DNA of 8,291 bases, from the NCBI GenBank assembly GCA_016188625.1, contig JACPHL010000055.1, forward strand, positions 1-8,291, written 5' to 3'. This document shows, in pieces, positions 5,571 to 8,291 of the stretch. Made by a program: the position numbers and the translations under genes. The notes under the pieces were generated by a model. That model ran no database searches and was not told the origin of the DNA. It worked only from the letters and a program-made list of their open reading frames with translations. The DNA is from Candidatus Rokuibacteriota bacterium. Its GTDB lineage: Bacteria; Methylomirabilota; Methylomirabilia; Rokubacteriales; JACPHL01. Every line of letters begins with the position of its first letter. Position 1 is the first letter of the stretch.

Positions 5571-5601
5571 TTCACCGATCGCCAGTTCCTCGCCCTGACC
5601 T

Positions 5602-7191
5602 CTAGAGCAGGAACCGCATCAGAAGGGTGGCCAATCCCAGGTAGATGCTCACCCCGACCACGTCCTGAAAGGCCGTCTCGAACGGCCCCGCGGTCAGGGC
5701 CGGATCGAACCCGAGGCGCTTGGAGATCATGGGGAAACCGGTCCCCGTGATGGCGGACAGGTTGATGGAGATGAACATGGACAGCCCCACCACCAGGCCG
5801 AACACCCAGTGGCCCTGCCAGAAGGTGCCCACGAACCCCACGACGGTCCCGCAGATGAGGCCCAGGACGAGGGTGGTCTTCAGCTGCTGCCAGATGGCAT
5901 GTCGCCACTGGCGAGGGTTCACGTGACCCGTCGCCAGGCCGCGCACGACGATCGCCGCCGATTGGAGGCCGGTATTCCCCGCGATGGCCTGGATCAAAGG
6001 CATGAACGAGACCAGCAGGATGACCTGGCCGAGCGTCCTGTGGAACTGGGCGATGATGAGGCCTCCGAGGAGCTGGATCCCGATGGTCACCATGAGCCAG
6101 GGCAAACGGAGTATCGCGCGGCGCCCGGTGGGGAGCCGCTCCAGCTCCTCGGCGCCCGACCCCACCATGGCCGCCACGTCTTCCTCGTGCTCCGCGTGGA
6201 TGACGTCGATGACGTCGTCCACAGTGATCGTCCCCAGCAGCCGGTTGTCCCGCCCCACCACCGGGACCGCCAGGAGGTTGTGCTTGGCGACCAGGCGCGC
6301 CACCTCCTCCTGGTCCATCTCGGGGGTGACGCTCAGCACGTCCCGCTGGCTGATGGCGTGGACGGGGGTGATGGGATCGGCCGTGATGAGCCGCCGGATC
6401 GGGAGCACCCCGACGAGGTGCTCGTGGTCGTCCACCATGTAGAGGTAGAAGATCGACTCGGCGCTGGCCGCCTTGCGGACGTGCTCCAGGGCCTGGGCCA
6501 CGGTCATCTCCTCGTGGACCGCCACGAACTCCGGGTTCATGATCCGGCCGGCGGTCTTCTCGCCGTGCCGGAGCAGCTCCTGGACCTCCTCCGACTCCTC
6601 CCGCTTCATGAGGTCCAGGAGCTTCTCGGCCTGCTCCTCGGGGAGGTCGCTCATCACCTCGGCGGCGTTGTCGGGGGGCATCCGGTCCAGGATGCCGGAG
6701 AGCTCCGCCTCGTCCAGGGCCTGGACGAGCGCCAGGATCGTCTGGTCGTCCATCTCGTGGAGGACCGCGCCGGCCTGGTCGCGGGAGAGGTGACGGAAGA
6801 CGGTCACCTGCTGGGGGAGCTCGAGGTCGCGGAGGGCGCGGGCGAGGTCCACGGGGTGGGTCTCGTCCAGGAGGGCCTGGAGGCGGTCGGTCCCCTCCGC
6901 CTCCAGGAGGTCCCGGAGGGTGTCGGCGAAGGCGGCGAGCTCGTCGGGCGTCACTTCTAGGGGGCCCCGGACTGGGGCGGCCGGGGAGCCCCCAGCTCCC
7001 GGCCCCGGGCCTCTCGCTGACGGCCGGCCCGCCGGCGCCGCCCCGAGGGCCGCGGACCCGAGCGTGACCACCGCCACCGAGGACTCGAACGTCCAGCGCA
7101 GGAACTGGACCTTGACGGGCTCGGCGTTCTGGAGGGCGAAGACCGCGATGGCCAGGGCGAAGAGGGTGACCAGGAGGTAGATCAGCTGCAC
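5602..7191 (-). CDS. mgtE: MgtE-type Mg2+ transporter, open in frame with an N-terminal LapA-like segment
   Basis: The frame encodes 529 residues from a GTG at 7191. Residues 80-529 are a complete MgtE: helical N domain (about 84-215), two CBS domains (about 216-340, ending TVDDVIDVIHAEHEEDVAAM, the plug-helix lead-in) and five membrane helices (about 363-528). The helices carry the pore signatures AIAGNTGLQ and GPFETAFQDVVG; Asp510 corresponds to the conserved ion-binding aspartate. MgtE is a homodimeric inner-membrane Mg2+ channel gated by cytoplasmic Mg2+ at the N and CBS domains. A GTG at 6954 (residue 80) would give exactly 450 residues, the usual length, and is my preferred start. Residues 1-50 look like LapA, followed by a Gly/Pro/Ala-rich linker. 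It starts 10 bases after the preceding gene's stop and the redoxin follows after 31 bases, so it is probably co-transcribed. Confidence 0.9.
   Translation of the reverse strand: MQLIYLLVTLFALAIAVFALQNAEPVKVQFLRWTFESSVAVVTLGSAALGAAPAGRPSARGPGPGAGGSPAAPVRGPLEVTPDELAAFADTLRDLLEAEGTDRLQALLDETHPVDLARALRDLELPQQVTVFRHLSRDQAGAVLHEMDDQTILALVQALDEAELSGILDRMPPDNAAEVMSDLPEEQAEKLLDLMKREESEEVQELLRHGEKTAGRIMNPEFVAVHEEMTVAQALEHVRKAASAESIFYLYMVDDHEHLVGVLPIRRLITADPITPVHAISQRDVLSVTPEMDQEEVARLVAKHNLLAVPVVGRDNRLLGTITVDDVIDVIHAEHEEDVAAMVGSGAEELERLPTGRRAILRLPWLMVTIGIQLLGGLIIAQFHRTLGQVILLVSFMPLIQAIAGNTGLQSAAIVVRGLATGHVNPRQWRHAIWQQLKTTLVLGLICGTVVGFVGTFWQGHWVFGLVVGLSMFISINLSAITGTGFPMISKRLGFDPALTAGPFETAFQDVVGVSIYLGLATLLMRFLL
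6957..7191 (-). other. LapA-like (DUF1049) coding segment, possibly a frameshifted separate gene
   Basis: From GTG 7191: membrane helix LIYLLVTLFALAIAVFAL, the family signature QNAEPVKVQFLRW, and the start of a second helix (VAVVTLGSAALGAA), as in LapA/DUF1049 inner-membrane proteins linked to LPS assembly. The second helix then breaks into a Gly/Pro-rich stretch. Shifting by one base at about 7040 instead gives a basic tail (GRRRRAGRQREARGREL and on) that ends at TAG (6959-6957), two bases before the likely mgtE GTG at 6954. That is the expected arrangement for separate coupled genes. So either lapA has a one-base indel (real or sequencing error) or it is a true fusion. The second helix is incomplete in both readings. 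Confidence 0.6.
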
Positions 7192-7201
7192 GCCGCGGGC
7201 C

Positions 7202-7825
7202 CTAGAAGCGGAGGAGGTCCTTCGCCCCGCTCGCCGCGCTCCGCACCAGCTCGAGGGTGCCGTGCGGGAAGACCGCCTTCACCAACCCTATCGCCGGGAC
7301 CTGATCCGACACCCAGACCGTCCCGTCCTTATGCGGGGCCCGGAGCGCGGTGAAGCGCCCCGCGGCGACCTGCACCTCCTCGCGGATCCCGCCGGGCAGC
7401 CCGGCCTCCCGGAAGGGGCGGAGCTCGTTCTCGACCGTCCCGATGAGCCCCTTGGGGCGCCGGATCACGCTCTGCTTCGCCTTCCCGGTCTTGCGGTCCA
7501 CCACGATCTGGGTCACGGAGAGCGGCGGGCCGTCGGCCTCGAGGCTGGTGGCGACCTGGAGGGTGTACTCCGTCGCCGAGGCCTTGACGACGGCGTAGGT
7601 GACGTAGAGCGGAGCGGGGGAGACCGTCTCCTCCGCGACGCGCCAGGTCACCTCGCCGCCCGGCCCCACCTCCTTGTAGACGACCGGCGCGGTGCGCTTG
7701 AGGGCGGACTCGAACCGGTAGGTGGCCCAGGCCCCCTCGGTCTGGGCCACCGCGGTCGGAGGCAACCCCGACCCGAGCAGGAGGAGCATGGAGAGGAGCG
7801 CCCACCACCTGAGTCTTCGTCTCAT
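7202..7825 (-). CDS. Exported protein of unknown function, coupled to the Pal-like gene
   Basis: 207 residues. A clear Sec signal peptide: RRRLRWW, a hydrophobic core ALLSMLLLLGSG, and probable cleavage after AVA (residue 27). The mature part looks beta-rich, with alternating hydrophobic strands, a GRFTALRA strand (about 156-163) and a VWVSDQVPAIGLVKA segment (170-184). I recognise the pattern 'G-F-x-A then W-x-S-x-x-VP-x-x-GLVK' from uncharacterised periplasmic proteins (DUF3108- or lipoprotein-carrier-like folds), but cannot name the family. There are no cysteines and no transmembrane helix after the signal. Its ATG (7825-7823) overlaps the TGA of the Pal-like gene (ATGA), so translation is probably coupled. 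A periplasmic role with the Pal-like protein is inferred from this coupling only. Confidence 0.85.
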   Translation of the reverse strand: MRRRLRWWALLSMLLLLGSGLPPTAVAQTEGAWATYRFESALKRTAPVVYKEVGPGGEVTWRVAEETVSPAPLYVTYAVVKASATEYTLQVATSLEADGPPLSVTQIVVDRKTGKAKQSVIRRPKGLIGTVENELRPFREAGLPGGIREEVQVAAGRFTALRAPHKDGTVWVSDQVPAIGLVKAVFPHGTLELVRSAASGAKDLLRF

Positions 7826-8291
7826 CGGCCTACCCTCACGACGAAGTGGGCCCGACGGTTCAGCGCCCAGGCCAGCTCGTTGGAGGCCGGGTCGAGGGGC
7901 CGCTCTTCGCCGTAGCTGATGGTCTCCAGGCGCTGGGGGTCGATCCCCAGCCCCACCAGGTACTCCTTGGCGGCCTGCGCCCGCTTGTCGCCGAGGGCGA
8001 GGTTGTACTCGGGGGTCCCGCGCTCGTCGGCGTGGCCCTCGATGAGGAGGCGCAGGCCGGGGCTCTCCTTCAGGAGCGCGGCGGTCGCGTCGAGTCTCCG
8101 CCGGGCCTCCGCGGTGAGGAGGTACTGGTCGAACTCGAAGTGGACGTCCGGGAAGGCCGTCCGCACGGGCGGAATGGGCGCTGGCGGCGGGACCACCGCC
8201 ACGGGCGGCTCGGGCGGCGCGGGCGGAGGCGCCACGGGGGGCGGGGCAGGCGGTGCCGGCGGAGCCACGGGCGGCGGGGCGGCCACGGGCG
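7822..8291 (-). CDS. pal: Pal-like OmpA-family peptidoglycan-binding protein (5' end off window)
   Basis: 154 residues are in view from a GTG at 8286, but the frame stays open to the edge and the repetitive Pro/Ala coding continues, so the true start, with its signal or lipoprotein peptide, is outside. First comes a long Pro/Ala/Val linker (about 1-41 of the visible part), then a full OmpA-C domain: DVHFEFDQYLL (47-57), the peptidoglycan-binding core EGHADERGTPEYNLALGDKR (83-102), GIDPQRLETISYGEERP (114-130) and the closing WALNRRAHFVVR (140-151). The HADERGTPEYNL wording is that of Pal, which anchors the outer membrane to peptidoglycan and works with TolB; generic OmpA proteins differ here. 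The linker is unusually proline-rich. In the following gene ATGA coupling occurs where ybgF/cpoB would normally lie, and that gene is not CpoB-like. Confidence 0.92.
   Translation of the reverse strand, partial: PVAAPPPVAPPAPPAPPPVAPPPAPPEPPVAVVPPPAPIPPVRTAFPDVHFEFDQYLLTAEARRRLDATAALLKESPGLRLLIEGHADERGTPEYNLALGDKRAQAAKEYLVGLGIDPQRLETISYGEERPLDPASNELAWALNRRAHFVVRVGR
8198..8291. repeat. Degenerate 33-base tandem repeat in the Pal linker
   Basis: GCCACGGG(C/G)GGC recurs at 8198, 8231 and 8264, a 33-base (11-codon) period, and again at 8282 after a shortened 18-base unit. It encodes the Pro/Ala/Val linker and runs off the right edge, so its full copy number is unknown. Confidence 0.6.

Noticed and set aside
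5809-6960. 383-codon plus-strand frame opposite mgtE
   Set aside because: Antisense shadow of a clear MgtE; the His/Asp/Val/Gly/Leu-rich product is typical of reverse frames of GC-rich genes.
7192-7201. M-box Mg2+ riboswitch before mgtE
   Set aside because: The frame starts 10 bases after the preceding stop, leaving no room for a leader RNA.

Overview
The window reads as chromosomal DNA from a high-GC Gram-negative bacterium. A Pal/OmpA-type outer-membrane protein, a LapA-like inner-membrane segment, a PmtA-like phospholipid methyltransferase and an exported multiheme cytochrome all point to a diderm envelope. The very high GC, a cytochrome resembling the ActA subunit of alternative complex III, and a class III cyclase fused to a TolB-like/TPR region would fit Rokubacteria/NC10-type or deltaproteobacterial-type lineages. 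That taxonomic guess is inference only.

Layout. On the minus strand, 46-996 encodes an exported six-heme cytochrome c, a class I monoheme domain joined to an ActA-like pentaheme domain. Starting only 16 bases away on the plus strand is a small exported BON-domain protein (1013-1321). It has a full-complement ribosome binding site and a near-consensus sigma-54 promoter that lies inside the start of the cytochrome gene. Convergent to it is a 583-residue adenylate/guanylate cyclase with TolB-like and TPR regions (1431-3182, minus). About 765 bases without a convincing gene follow (3183-3947). This stretch carries a possible operator, a small tandem repeat and a GC-rich tract of strong hairpins. 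A 29-base imperfect direct repeat brackets the cyclase gene and this non-coding tract, so the pair may be an inserted module. Then come a PmtA-like methyltransferase (3948-4574, minus) and a 324-base gap.

The right half looks like one minus-strand transcription unit, read from the right edge leftward: a Pal-like OmpA protein (5' end off the window), an exported protein of unknown function whose start overlaps the pal stop (ATGA), a LapA-like segment that runs in frame into an MgtE-type Mg2+ transporter, and an atypical AhpC/TSA-family redoxin. The theme is envelope maintenance: peptidoglycan anchoring, an unknown periplasmic protein, divalent-cation transport and peroxide or thiol defence. 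The methyltransferase adds phosphatidylcholine-type lipid modification. The left half is respiratory and signalling.

The points most worth a second look are the sigma-54 promoter, the LapA/MgtE junction where an out-of-frame lapA tail ends two bases before the likely mgtE start, the direct repeats around the cyclase module, and the structured non-coding tract at 3540-3900.
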